Shown: positions 13,531 to 23,007 of the stretch, in pieces | Numbering within the stretch: position 1 is the stretch's first letter | Layout of the letters: each line of letters begins with the position of its first letter | Source: CAYRHN01 sp964424115 | GTDB taxonomy: Bacteria > Chloroflexota > Anaerolineae > Anaerolineales > Anaerolineaceae | DNA length: 64,000 nucleotides | Reading direction: 5' to 3' | NCBI GenBank assembly: GCA_964424115.1 | Contig: CAYRHN010000002.1 | Span: 1-64,000 of the forward strand | Notes under the pieces: model-generated | Told to the model about the DNA's origin: nothing | Seen by the model: only the letters and a program-made list of their open reading frames with translations | The model's database searches: none | Translations under genes and position numbers: made by a program

Positions 13531-16155
13531 CTAGCGTAGTTGGCGCAGGAAAACATCTGTGAATCCGTTGGTGTCGTTAAGAACCAGATTGGTTGCCGCA
13601 GAGGAGAAAACCAGAAACCTGCCACTTCCTGAGATGGATGGGGAAATACTGGCGCTGTTGCCATGTTCTCCACTACTGCTCACAGATGCCAGTACTGTTT
13701 GCCCGGTGGGCCGGATGTGGATGAATACATCGTTGTTATTGTTCGTGTCGCCGCTGATCAGGTTGCGGGCGATGCTCTCAAAGGCCACATGCTGCCCGTT
13801 GCCAGAGATGGTGGCACTAAACGAAGTACCATCCGCCTGCGTCCCGTCTGAGGCCAGTGAAGCGCGCAGCAGATTGCCGGTGCTGCGGTCAAAGACAAAG
13901 ATATCCTTGCAGGCATTGGTATCCCCATCCACCAGGTTGCTGGCATCGGATTCAAAAGCCACATAACGCCCATCATCCGAAATGGTGGGCAGGGAACTGT
14001 CGCCGTTGCTTTGCGCGCCGCCCATACCTGGCGAGACCAGTGTGGTCTGCCCGCTTTGCCGGTCGCGCACAAAGATATCCTGTTTGGCGTTGCTATCCCC
14101 GGCCACCAGGTTAGTGGCGGAAGAGTGAAAAGCCACATAGCGACCGTCGGAGGAGATGGCGCAGCCCCAGCTAGAGCTGTTCGCCTGTTCGCCGCTGGAG
14201 GAGACCGAGACCCTCTCAGTCACCCCGGCGGAGAGATCGCGCACAAAGACATCCAGCGTGGCGTTGCTGTCGCCGCTCACCAGGTTGGTGGCATAAGAGG
14301 AAAAACAAACATAACCACCCGCGCGCGCAAGGCGCGATTGCATGCTCGAATCGTTGGCTTGCGCCCCGCCGGTGGCTACCGAGACCCGCAGGGTGGTGCT
14401 GGTTCCTAAGTAGCGCACAAAAATATCCGGGACGCTGTTGGTATCTCCGCTGACCAGTGCGGTCGAGTAGGAAGTGAAAGACACCATCTGTCCGTCGCCG
14501 GAAAGGGACGCCGCGCTGCTGTCGCCGGTGCTGAGCACACCCGCCGAGGAAACCGAGGCGATCACGGATTGTTTGGTGAGCATGTCGCGGACGAAGATCT
14601 TTTTGACACTTCCCGTGCTGTCACCCGGCACAAAAGCGGTGGATTTGGATTCAAAGGCCACATAGCGCCCATCCGTGGACACGCTGGGGTTCAGGCTGAC
14701 GCTGTTGCTTTGCATCGGCGCATACAGCCGGCTGACCACGCTGGTCTGTCCGGCATTGCGGTCGTGGAGAAAAATATCCGATCCGGTGATGAAAACGCCA
14801 TCCGGAATGGCTGTGTCGCCCACGACCAGGTTGTTGGCGGTGGATTGGAAGGCCACCTGCGCCCCATCCGCCGAGATGGCGGGATATCCGCTGTTGTTGT
14901 TGGCTTCCTCCCCGGCAGAGGTGATCGACAAACGCGAGGTTGTCCCGCTTTGCAAATCGCGCAGGAAGATGTCGTCTTTGGCATTGCCATCGCCGGAGAC
15001 CAGATTGGTCGCTGGGCTGTCAAAGACCACGTAACGACCTGCGGAGGCGATGCGGGCGCTGCCGCTGTAATCGTTGGCCTGCGCTCCGGCGCTGGAAACT
15101 GAAACTCGCTGTGTGGTGCCCGCCTGGCAGTCGCGCACAAAGATATCGCTATTGGCATTGGTGTCGCCGCTGACCAGGTTGGTGGCGCTGGAGGAAAAAA
15201 CGACATAGCGCCCGTCGGCGGTCAGGCTGGGATAGCCGCTGCCGCCATTGCTTTGCCCCTCTTCGTTGGTCACCGAGGCCAGCGAAATTTGGCCTGCCTG
15301 CCGGTCAACGACAAACACATCCACAGCGTTGTTGCTGTCGCCAACCACAAAACTGTTCCAGGATTGGAAGGCAACGTAGCGCCCATCGTCCGAGATGAAC
15401 GGATAGGAGGAGGAATCGCTTCCCTGTGCGCCGTTATAAGCCAGCGAAACGCGCGTGGTCTGCGCCAGCTGGCGGTCGTACAAGAAAACATCCGTGTTGC
15501 TGTTGGTATCGTCTGCCACCAGGGTGGAAGCACTGCTCTCATAGACGATGTAATTCCCGTCCGCGGAGATCTGCGGATTGTAGATGTCCTCGTTGGCCTG
15601 GACGCCGCCGGTGGAAACGGAGACCAGCGTGGTCTGGTTGGAGTGCAAATCGCGCAGGAAGACATCCCGCTGTGAATTGACATCCCCACCGACCAGGGTG
15701 GTGGCGGAAGAACTGAAGGCCACATAGCGCCCGTCGCTGGAAATGGAAGGCTCATCGCAGGCGCCGTTGGCTTCCACCCCGCCGCTGGAGAGGGAAACGC
15801 GCACAATGCTGTTCAAGGTGCGATCGACCACGAAAATATCTTTTTTGCCGTTGGTGTCGCCGGGCAAGAGATTGGTGGCTTCGGAGGCAAAGGCCACATA
15901 GCGCCCATCCGCGGAGATGGCCGCGGCGCTGCTGTCCTTATTGGGCAGCTGCCAGTCCGGGCCAATCGAGGCGCGTTGGGTGCTTTCCCCGTTGTCATAA
16001 GCGATCATCGGCAAATAGACCTTGAATCCCTCATCTAACGGAAACTGCGGCGCGGGATCATCGCCGGAGGTCTGGGCGCCGGCGGCTGCGGCGGGCCAAA
16101 AGAGCAGGTTGGCCAGGCATAAGGTTGCAAGGAGTAAAGAGAGGTAGCGGCGCAT
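13531..16155 (-). CDS. Secreted PD40/TolB-like beta-propeller protein
   Basis: 874 aa from the ATG at 16155 (AAAAGGA upstream); a longer open frame reaches back into the preceding gene but has no ribosome site. Signal peptide MRRYLSLLLATLCLANLLFW with an AAAAGA cleavage region at about 22-28. A KVYLPMIAY motif near residue 47 is common in secreted Chloroflexota proteins. The rest is about 14 repeats of 55-60 residues, each with DGRYVAF(Q/E)S, a NLVSGDTN turn and DIFVRD or a variant, giving two seven-bladed propellers or one long solenoid. The Asp-rich turns could bind calcium. No catalytic motif. It lies 13 bases behind the other giant secreted protein gene, so the two form an operon. Role on the cell surface unknown. 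Confidence 0.8.
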   Translation of the reverse strand: MRRYLSLLLATLCLANLLFWPAAAAGAQTSGDDPAPQFPLDEGFKVYLPMIAYDNGESTQRASIGPDWQLPNKDSSAAAISADGRYVAFASEATNLLPGDTNGKKDIFVVDRTLNSIVRVSLSSGGVEANGACDEPSISSDGRYVAFSSSATTLVGGDVNSQRDVFLRDLHSNQTTLVSVSTGGVQANEDIYNPQISADGNYIVYESSASTLVADDTNSNTDVFLYDRQLAQTTRVSLAYNGAQGSDSSSYPFISDDGRYVAFQSWNSFVVGDSNNAVDVFVVDRQAGQISLASVTNEEGQSNGGSGYPSLTADGRYVVFSSSATNLVSGDTNANSDIFVRDCQAGTTQRVSVSSAGAQANDYSGSARIASAGRYVVFDSPATNLVSGDGNAKDDIFLRDLQSGTTSRLSITSAGEEANNNSGYPAISADGAQVAFQSTANNLVVGDTAIPDGVFITGSDIFLHDRNAGQTSVVSRLYAPMQSNSVSLNPSVSTDGRYVAFESKSTAFVPGDSTGSVKKIFVRDMLTKQSVIASVSSAGVLSTGDSSAASLSGDGQMVSFTSYSTALVSGDTNSVPDIFVRYLGTSTTLRVSVATGGAQANDSSMQSRLARAGGYVCFSSYATNLVSGDSNATLDVFVRDLSAGVTERVSVSSSGEQANSSSWGCAISSDGRYVAFHSSATNLVAGDSNAKQDIFVRDRQSGQTTLVSPGMGGAQSNGDSSLPTISDDGRYVAFESDASNLVDGDTNACKDIFVFDRSTGNLLRASLASDGTQADGTSFSATISGNGQHVAFESIARNLISGDTNNNNDVFIHIRPTGQTVLASVSSSGEHGNSASISPSISGSGRFLVFSSAATNLVLNDTNGFTDVFLRQLR

Positions 16156-16168
16156 ATCATTTATCCTT

Positions 16169-19100
16169 TTAGCGGGTGATCGCTGGCAAATAAACGCGGT
16201 TACCGCTGAAACCGGTGGCAAAAGGCGTGCCATCCAGGTCGTTCAGGCTGGGAGAGGTAGAAGCGTTGACCGTGATGGTCACGCAGCCGGTGGCCCAATC
16301 GTAAGATTGGTTGGATGCCGCCTGCCAGATACTGCCGTTCCACCAGTAAGCCAGGTTGCCGCCGTTCAAAGCGCAGTTGACGATGCTCAGGCTGGTGAAG
16401 GCGCTGCCGGGGGCAACATGCACATCCGTGTATGCGCCGGTATTGTTGGCAAAGCTCACCGCGCCGCCGGGGTTGGCGCTGTAGCGCGCCACCACAACCG
16501 TCCCAACACCCGCGCCGCTGGCCGTGATGCCGTAGGCGCTGGCGGTGGCGCTGCCTTGCGCCGTGCTGCTGGCGCCGCTGCCCTGGCTGGAGACCCCCGC
16601 CCCGGTGGAAGTGACAAAAACATAACGCGCGTTGGAGGTGGCAGCTTCGGGCGCAGGGTTGACCACGCGCACGGCATACACCCCCGCATCGACAATTTTA
16701 TTCGCTGGAACAACAGCGGTCAGGGTGGTGGCATTGACAAAGGTGGTCGCCAGGGCGGAACCGTTCCACTGCACCACTGCCCCCTCCAGGAACTTCTTTC
16801 CGGTCACAGTCAGGGTGAACTGCGCGTCGTCTTCGGCGGCCGCATACTGGCTGAGGGTCGTCAGGCTGAACAGGTCATAACTGTACTTGACGATGTAAGC
16901 GCTGCCCAGGAAGGCCTGCAGCGGCGCCTGCCCGTCGGGACCGTTCCAGGCGACGCGCGAAGTGCCATCCATCACCAGGTTGTCCTGCCCGTCCAGATCC
17001 AGGCCAAAGCCAGGCGTTTTGGATTCAAAGAACATGTGCCACTGATAAGCTCCGGCGGCGGTTAATTTCAAAACAAAAAAGTTGTTGTTGCTGCCCACTT
17101 TGTAGGGGCGCAGGGGCGCCTGCCCATCCGGCCCATTCCAGCTTGAAGCGCCGTAGGTTTCAAGACCTTCTGCTCCCACCACAAATACATTGCCCTGGTT
17201 ATCTGTGACCGGTTTGGTGCTGTAGCCAACTTCTTCTCCGGGCGAACCGTACCAGGTGTGCCAGAGGTAATCCCCGGCAGGGGTCAATTTCAAGACAAAG
17301 GTATCGTTGTTATGGGCCGTCTCGCCGTCGTCGCTGAAAGGATGCAAAGGCTGTTGACCGGATGAACCCAGGAAGGGCCGTCCGATACCGGCAACATAGA
17401 TATATCCATTGCGGTCCAGGGTGATGCCCTTGGCCTCATCAACTCTCAGCGCATCCGGAGAACCATAATAGGTGTGCCACTGGTATGCCCCGGCAGGATT
17501 CAGCTTGAGCACCAGGATATCCGAAGCGCCGCTGTGGGCATGCAGCGGACTTTCCCACGAGGTGGCGCCGCCGGTAATATACGCATTTCCGCCGGCATCC
17601 ACGGCAATATCCTGGGCATAATTTCCCAATCTTAAATCTGGATCCGCGTCCTGGGTGCCATAGAAAGTGTGCCACTGGTAGGCCCCGTTTGAATTCAGCT
17701 TGAGGATCAGCAAATTATCCTCCCAGGTCGCGCCATCCGGTATCCCGCTGTAGGGATGCAGCGGCGAGAGGGTCAAATCATTCCAGGGAAGTTTGACCGC
17801 GGTGGCGACATAGGCATTTCCAGCGGCGTCCAGCGCCAACTGGCGTCCGCCGACGGTTGCCACCGAGCGCGTTTGTTCATAAAAGGCGTGCCATTGATAG
17901 GCTCCGGCAGGCGACAGTTTCATCACAAAAAAATTTCCGCGCAAAGCCTCGGATAGGCCGCTGTGCGCATGCAGCGGAGCGCCCCAACTATTGCGGCTGG
18001 TACCCAGTACATAGATGTTGCCGCTGGCATCCAGTTCAATATCATAGGCATCATTGGTGCTGTTATTGGTATCGCTAAGCGGCGCGGACAGCCCGCCGTA
18101 AAAGGTGTGCCACTGGTATTCCCCGGCGCTGTTGAGCTTCATAATATAGACATCCATGTTGCTGCCGGGGTTGTGGGCGTGCAGGGGGGCCTGACCGGCC
18201 GGGCCGTTCCAGGTACTCATCGATGTCCCAAAAATATAGCTGTTGCCCTCGGCATCCAGCGCCACGGCATCTGCCGATTCGTTGATATTCGAGGAGCCGT
18301 AGAAGGTATGCCAGGTGTAGCTGGTGTCCACCAGCGGGGCGGGCGCGGTGGCCATGCCAATGGCGTACACCCCGGCGTGATAGCCGGAATAGTACATCTT
18401 GAGCGTGCTGCCCACCTGCAAGACTTGCGCATGGTCGGCGGCTCCGTCGTCAAAGGCTCCGGATGCGCCCATGGGCAGCACCGCCTGGCGGCGTGTCCAA
18501 ACTGCGCCGTCCGGCGAGGTGGCATAGCCTTCCTGGCAGGTGGAACCGCCATAATCACAGCCCGAATACCACATGTGGTAGCCTTTGCCATCGTAGATCA
18601 CGCTGGGATGGTAGGGGGTGGCATCCCAATCGTAGCCCAGGTTGGGCAGCACCGCCGCCGTGCCGGATTTTGTCCAGGCGATGCCGTCCGGCGAGGTGGC
18701 GTAACCGATCCCGCCGCTGGTCTCGTTCCCGCCGCGGTACCACAGTTTGAAGGCTGTGCCAACCTTGACCACGCCGACCATGCCAACGTAGGTTGAATCC
18801 CATGTTCCCGCCGCGCCAACATTCAGCACCGGGTTGGAGGCAGATTTCGTCCAGGTAATGCCGTCCGGGGAAGTGGCGTAGCCCACCCGCCCGATGCCGG
18901 AGGCGTCCATGCCGGTGTACCACAGCTTATAAGTGCTGCCGTCTTTGATCACCATCGGGAAGCTGACCCCATTGGCGTCCCAACTGCCCGCCACGCCGGG
19001 GGAAAGCAGCGGGGCGCTGCCGTATTTCGTCCAGGTCAGCCCCTCCGGCGAGGTGGCGTAGCCGATCTTGCGGCTGGGGCTGGCAACGCTGGAAGCGGCG

Positions 19101-19327
19101 TACCACATCTTGTAGGTGCCGCCGTCCAGGATCACGTTGGGGGCAAAGGCGTATTGGTCATCCCACGCGCCGGGCGCGCCGGGGCTGAGCAGCGGATTGC
19201 CGGCTGCCTTGACCCACCCGCCGGGCAGGAAAGGCTCAGCCTGCGCCGCAGAGAGTCCGCTGGTCAACACAAGCGCCAGCGCCAGGAATAAAGCATTGAA
19301 ACGGATAAAAATAGATTTTAGATTCAT
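16169..19327 (-). CDS. Giant secreted multidomain beta-propeller protein
   Basis: 1,052 aa from ATG 19327 (GAGGACCCT upstream). Signal peptide ends near SAAQAEP (about residue 30). Domains in order: five repeats of the kind (M/L)WYSG...GYATSPDG (about 40-330), like the five-bladed beta-fructosidase/GH43 fold but with no visible catalytic acid triad. Then seven SBBP-type repeats opening with YQWHTFYG and containing D..GN.YV.G (about 335-850). Then an IPT/TIG-like Ig domain (FTLTVTGKKF, about 860-935). The C-terminal domain ends VYLPAITR. The composition suggests a surface carbohydrate- or polymer-binding protein; there is no sorting signal I can recognise. First gene of a two-gene operon with the PD40 protein. 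Confidence 0.8.
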   Translation of the reverse strand: MNLKSIFIRFNALFLALALVLTSGLSAAQAEPFLPGGWVKAAGNPLLSPGAPGAWDDQYAFAPNVILDGGTYKMWYAASSVASPSRKIGYATSPEGLTWTKYGSAPLLSPGVAGSWDANGVSFPMVIKDGSTYKLWYTGMDASGIGRVGYATSPDGITWTKSASNPVLNVGAAGTWDSTYVGMVGVVKVGTAFKLWYRGGNETSGGIGYATSPDGIAWTKSGTAAVLPNLGYDWDATPYHPSVIYDGKGYHMWYSGCDYGGSTCQEGYATSPDGAVWTRRQAVLPMGASGAFDDGAADHAQVLQVGSTLKMYYSGYHAGVYAIGMATAPAPLVDTSYTWHTFYGSSNINESADAVALDAEGNSYIFGTSMSTWNGPAGQAPLHAHNPGSNMDVYIMKLNSAGEYQWHTFYGGLSAPLSDTNNSTNDAYDIELDASGNIYVLGTSRNSWGAPLHAHSGLSEALRGNFFVMKLSPAGAYQWHAFYEQTRSVATVGGRQLALDAAGNAYVATAVKLPWNDLTLSPLHPYSGIPDGATWEDNLLILKLNSNGAYQWHTFYGTQDADPDLRLGNYAQDIAVDAGGNAYITGGATSWESPLHAHSGASDILVLKLNPAGAYQWHTYYGSPDALRVDEAKGITLDRNGYIYVAGIGRPFLGSSGQQPLHPFSDDGETAHNNDTFVLKLTPAGDYLWHTWYGSPGEEVGYSTKPVTDNQGNVFVVGAEGLETYGASSWNGPDGQAPLRPYKVGSNNNFFVLKLTAAGAYQWHMFFESKTPGFGLDLDGQDNLVMDGTSRVAWNGPDGQAPLQAFLGSAYIVKYSYDLFSLTTLSQYAAAEDDAQFTLTVTGKKFLEGAVVQWNGSALATTFVNATTLTAVVPANKIVDAGVYAVRVVNPAPEAATSNARYVFVTSTGAGVSSQGSGASSTAQGSATASAYGITASGAGVGTVVVARYSANPGGAVSFANNTGAYTDVHVAPGSAFTSLSIVNCALNGGNLAYWWNGSIWQAASNQSYDWATGCVTITVNASTSPSLNDLDGTPFATGFSGNRVYLPAITR

Positions 19328-19355
19328 AGGGTCCTCTTCAAACAAAATTGTCGAT

Positions 19356-19607
19356 CTATTGATTCACACCTTCTGTCAGGGTCGTTCCTTCATGCCCATC
19401 CCCGGTCTGATTGCTCAAGAAAGCCGCCAGATCCTCCAGGCTTTCAAAGCCGCGGCGGTGATGGGTGGCAGGACTTTCCAGACTGAAGCGCCAGGCGGCT
19501 TCTGCGCCGTCCGCGCACGGATTTTCGCGCCACAGGCGCAGCATAAAGACCTGGTAATCGGATGGCCTGATTGGGGGTTTGCGGGTTTCCATGATAATAT
19601 TTAGCAT
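19356..19607 (-). CDS. Small conserved protein of unknown function
   Basis: 83 aa from ATG 19607 (GGAG just upstream; an in-frame TTG at 19640 is an alternative that would overlap the divergent regulator start). The core SDYQVFMLRLWRENP, then WRFSLESPATHHRRGFESL and DLAAFLSNQ, is of a kind I recognise from small Chloroflexota proteins found near BTAD/AAA regulators. No function is known to me. It sits between the secreted protein operon (same strand, 28 bases upstream of it) and the divergent BTAD regulator, so it may be the regulator's first target or part of its circuit. Confidence 0.6.
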   Translation of the reverse strand: MLNIIMETRKPPIRPSDYQVFMLRLWRENPCADGAEAAWRFSLESPATHHRRGFESLEDLAAFLSNQTGDGHEGTTLTEGVNQ

Positions 19608-19642
19608 ACTCTCCACGCGTTTAAAAAACGTTGAAAGCAACC

Positions 19643-22375
19643 ATGCCCTCCTCCACTCCTCCCTTCCACTTTGAATTCTTAGGCCGCTGCACCTTCAATG
19701 GCCCAGACAACCCCACGCGCCTGGAAACCGCCAAAACCGCCGCCCTGCTGGTCTACCTGGCGCTCAGCCCGGCGCCGCAGTCACGCCGCCGACTGGCGGA
19801 CCTGCTGTGGGGCGAGCAAAGCCAGGAGAGCGCCAACCGCAGCCTGCGCCGTGCGCTGTGGGATGTGCGCCGCAAGTTCAACCAGCCCGGCCTGCCGCCG
19901 CTGATCGAAGCGGACGGGCAGCAGGTGCGCTTTGCGCAGAACTTGTGTCTTGTCGATGTGAACGAGCTGCAAATTCTGGCCGGGCGGCTGGAACGCGCTG
20001 ACCCTGCCGCGCTGAAGCCCGCGGACCTGGCGGCGGCGCAAACGCTATACCGCGGCCACTTTTTGGGCGACTTTTCCGGCGGGGGCGCCGCCGGCTTTGA
20101 AGAATGGGCCATGTTGGAACGCGAACGGCTGCACGCGCTGGACCTATCCCTGTTGGAAAAACTTACCCAGGGCTATATCACGCAAGGAGACAGTCTCTCC
20201 GCGCTGAACGCGGCGCGCAGCCTGCTGGCGTTGGATACCTGGCGTGAGGAATCGCACCGCCTGGTGATGGGCCTGCTGGCTGAACGCGGCGAGCGCGCCG
20301 CAGCGCTGGCACAATTCGAGCAGTGCCGGCGTATTTTGGCTGAAGAATTGGGGATCGAACCCAGCGCGCCAACGCTGGCGCTGTACGAGATGATCCAAAA
20401 CGGCCAGCTCGCGAATTCTCTACCAGAAGGCTCCCCGGCTGTGCTGCCGGCTTTACCAGCACAAAGCACGCCTTTCGTCGGGCGAGAGGCAGAGTTGATG
20501 CAACTGTCTGGGCTGTTCGCAAACCAAGACTGCCGCCTGGTGACCATCGTTGGGCCGGGCGGGATGGGAAAAACGCGCCTGGTCTTGAGTGCCGGGGAAC
20601 ACCTGCGCCGGGAAGGGCAGCTTTTTCGCGGCGGAATCTTCTTCATTCCGCTGGTCGGACTGAACAGCGCAGCGGAAATGCTCTCATCCATCGCGGCAGC
20701 CCTGGGATTGGCTGCCCCGGGCAGCGATATCACCCTGGCGCAGATCGCCGCATTCTTGCGCCCGCGGCAGGCGCTGCTGATCCTGGATAACTTTGAACAT
20801 CTGTTGGTACCAGCCAGCGAAGCCGCCCAACAGGCAGCGCAACTGTTGCAAATGGCCGCCGGGGTGAGGCTGCTGGTCACCTCGCGTGAGCGCCTGAACC
20901 TGAGCGGCGAATGGGCGCTGCCCCTGGAAGGGCTGGATGCACCCCCTGCAGATACATCCGCCGAGCAGGCGCAGCATTTCAGCGCGGTGCAGTTGTTCCT
21001 CAATACAGCCCGGCGCAGCCGCCCCGGCTTTGCCCTGCTGCCCGAAGACCTGCCCTGGGTGACGCACCTGTGCCGCCAGGTGGAAGGCCTGCCGCTGGCA
21101 ATCGAACTGGCGGCCAGCTGGGTGCGCAGCTTGAACTGCCGGGAAATTGCCGAGGAAGTGGAACGCGGCACAGGCCTGCTGGTCTCGCGCCTGCGGGATG
21201 CGCCAGAACGCCATCGCAGCCTGCAAATCGTGTTCGAAAATTCCTGGCGGTTGCTTTCGGCCGCCGAACAGCGCGTTTTCTGTCAGATGGCGGTCTTCCG
21301 CGGTGGTTTTCGCCGCCCGGCAGCCGAACGGGTGACGGGGGCCTCGCTGGCTACGCTGACCGGGCTGACAGACAAATCCCTGCTGCGGCGCACTCCGGAT
21401 GGACGCTACCAGATGCATATCCTGCTGGCACAGTTGGCGCTGGAGCAGTTGAACACCAACTCTGAGCTGGAACACGCCGCGCGGCACGCACACTGCTATT
21501 ATTACGCCATGCTGATGCAGGAATGCGAAGAATTCTCACGGCGCAACCCGCATGTCTGGCATGTGCGCGAGTATCAAGAAGAACTGGAAAACTTCCACGC
21601 TGCGCTGGCCTGGGCAGTGGCTCAGCCTGAACTGGAAGCGCTGGATAAATTGGCGCGCGGATTCTATTACCTCAGCCACACCCTGGGGGTCTATCGCCGG
21701 GGGGTGAAGATCTTCACCCAGGTGCGCGCCGCCCTCGCCTGGCAAGCCATGCCCCAACCCAAAGATAAACCGCTGGCCTGGAAACTGGCGGCTTTCCAAT
21801 CCTCGTTCGAGGTCTACCTCGGGCAGGCTGCAGACGCGGTCCCCATCCTGGAAAGCTGCGCCGCGTATTTTGCGCCGCGCAACCTGTGGTTCGAGAGCGC
21901 CGAAAGCAATTTCTTCGCCGGGGAAGGCGCGCGCTTGAATGGCGATTTCGACAAAGCGCGCCAGTGCCTGCACGCCGCTACCGGCTTTTACCAAAAGATC
22001 GGCCAGCGCAATGGCGAGGCGCTATGCCTGAACGTACTGGGCCTGACCGCGTTGGCCGAAAAGGATTTTCCCACCGCCTTGCGCTTGCTGGAAGAAAGCC
22101 TGCAAATCTTTATCGATAGCGGGCTGCTCTTCGGGCAGATGCTGGTCAACATCAACCTGGGCAGCCTGCTCAAGGGATTAGGCGACCTTCCCGGCGCGCA
22201 AAAGCGCCTGGAGGCCAGCCTGCCGATCTGCCGCGACATGCACCACCACCTGGGCATCGCCACCTGCCTGCAGCGCCTGGGAGAAATCTACCAGGCCAGC
22301 GACCAAGCAGAAAAGGCGCAAGCCCATTTTAAAGAAGCAGGAGAAATCTTCCGAGAATTAGGGGTTGGCGGATAG
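19643..22375 (+). CDS. BTAD-type transcriptional regulator with NB-ARC ATPase and TPR repeats
   Basis: 910 aa from ATG 19643; a TTG at 19631 is an alternative. N-terminal OmpR-like winged helix (FHFEFLGRCTF, then RLADLLWGE...RSLRRALWDVRR, about 7-95). Bacterial transcriptional activation domain, about 100-245, with the typical EEHRLVMGLLAERGERAAAL-like helix pairs. NB-ARC P-loop region: Walker A GPGGMGKTRL near 303, Walker B LLILDNFEHLL near 378, LLVTSRERLNLSGE near 415, LPLAIELAASW near 490. The last 300 residues are TPR-like helices (GEALCLNVLGLTALAEKDF). Such SARP/AfsR-like or MalT-like ATPases activate nearby genes in response to a ligand sensed by the TPRs. The likely target is the divergent small gene and secreted protein operon. 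Confidence 0.88.
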   Translation: MPSSTPPFHFEFLGRCTFNGPDNPTRLETAKTAALLVYLALSPAPQSRRRLADLLWGEQSQESANRSLRRALWDVRRKFNQPGLPPLIEADGQQVRFAQNLCLVDVNELQILAGRLERADPAALKPADLAAAQTLYRGHFLGDFSGGGAAGFEEWAMLERERLHALDLSLLEKLTQGYITQGDSLSALNAARSLLALDTWREESHRLVMGLLAERGERAAALAQFEQCRRILAEELGIEPSAPTLALYEMIQNGQLANSLPEGSPAVLPALPAQSTPFVGREAELMQLSGLFANQDCRLVTIVGPGGMGKTRLVLSAGEHLRREGQLFRGGIFFIPLVGLNSAAEMLSSIAAALGLAAPGSDITLAQIAAFLRPRQALLILDNFEHLLVPASEAAQQAAQLLQMAAGVRLLVTSRERLNLSGEWALPLEGLDAPPADTSAEQAQHFSAVQLFLNTARRSRPGFALLPEDLPWVTHLCRQVEGLPLAIELAASWVRSLNCREIAEEVERGTGLLVSRLRDAPERHRSLQIVFENSWRLLSAAEQRVFCQMAVFRGGFRRPAAERVTGASLATLTGLTDKSLLRRTPDGRYQMHILLAQLALEQLNTNSELEHAARHAHCYYYAMLMQECEEFSRRNPHVWHVREYQEELENFHAALAWAVAQPELEALDKLARGFYYLSHTLGVYRRGVKIFTQVRAALAWQAMPQPKDKPLAWKLAAFQSSFEVYLGQAADAVPILESCAAYFAPRNLWFESAESNFFAGEGARLNGDFDKARQCLHAATGFYQKIGQRNGEALCLNVLGLTALAEKDFPTALRLLEESLQIFIDSGLLFGQMLVNINLGSLLKGLGDLPGAQKRLEASLPICRDMHHHLGIATCLQRLGEIYQASDQAEKAQAHFKEAGEIFRELGVGG

Positions 22376-22454
22376 ATTATCCGCTCACCTTTCCAGATGA
22401 AGGTTCGCGTTGGTAGCGGCTTGAGTATTTAGGGCGATTCGGCTGCAGGGCAGT

Positions 22455-22576
22455 TGTTGCTCCAGGCGCTGCACTGCAGCTTGGTGCGCGAGGCGATGCG
22501 CAGCGGGGTGCTGCACGGCCAGGATGCCAGCGCGGATGAGGAGTTCGACCTGCCGGATCTGTCGCTGGCACTGTGA
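22455..22576 (+). pseudogene. Truncated third copy of the ParR-like gene
   Basis: The 3' part of the small gene at 4594-4812 and 13238-13456 is repeated here from about 22455: HRSL-like segment with a 9-base deletion, then VREAMRSGVLHGQDASADEE and the LPDLSLAL stop. No start, no parM and no tRNA fragment. It directly follows the BTAD regulator gene and marks an old unit boundary. Confidence 0.75.
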
Positions 22577-22587
22577 AGGTACGCAAG

Positions 22588-22618
22588 GGGTAGGCAGTCA
22601 CAAGGGGGCTGCCTACCC
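22588..22618. terminator. Terminator after the truncated parR copy
   Basis: GGGTAGGCAG (22588-22597) with CTGCCTACCC (22609-22618), the same hairpin as at 13468-13498. It may now terminate the BTAD regulator transcript. Confidence 0.6.
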
Positions 22619-22664
22619 TACCTTTCTAAAGATTGTTTCTCTTTGATTGATCCCTGAAACCGGA

Positions 22665-22766
22665 TCACTTGACATAGGGAGGCTCCCCATAGACCTTACG
22701 GGCCAGACCCTTGCCAAGAAAAATATCTGCCAGGCGGCAGCGAATTTCCTCTTCACTGGCACCCGC
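22665..22766 (-). pseudogene. C-terminal remnant of the small conserved protein family
   Basis: Reads AGASEEEIRCRLADIFLGKG then LARKVYGEPPYVK and stop on the minus strand, homologous to the end of the frameshifted gene at 6213-6466. The N-terminal part is gone and replaced by the end of the next remnant. Confidence 0.6.
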
Positions 22767-22786
22767 AAACCGCCGATAATCCGCCG

Positions 22787-22927
22787 TTATTTCGCCGATA
22801 AACGATAGCGCCGCAATTTACGCGATGGGTCGCTGATTTCCAGCCAACCATCGGCCAACCAAACCCTCAACAGATCGCGCACATGCCGTGGGGAGAGCTC
22901 CAGGATGCGGGCAATATTGTTTGGTCC
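22787..22927 (-). pseudogene. Winged-helix tail remnant (Fic-family-like), copy 1
   Basis: On the minus strand, about 46 residues: ARILELSPRHVRDLLRVW, WLEISDPSRKLRRYRLSAK and stop. This looks like the C-terminal winged helix of Fic/DOC-type proteins (a helix-turn-helix, then a wing ending YRLS..Y). An in-frame TGA lies immediately upstream and no Fic motif (HPFxxGN) is present, so only the tail survives. Confidence 0.5.
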
Positions 22928-23007
22928 TGTTCAGGTCGAAATACCAGGGTTTATTTCTTTTGATTTTCCATGAGCAAAGAAATTCCTGATTTCAGGCTGG
23001 CGTGCGG

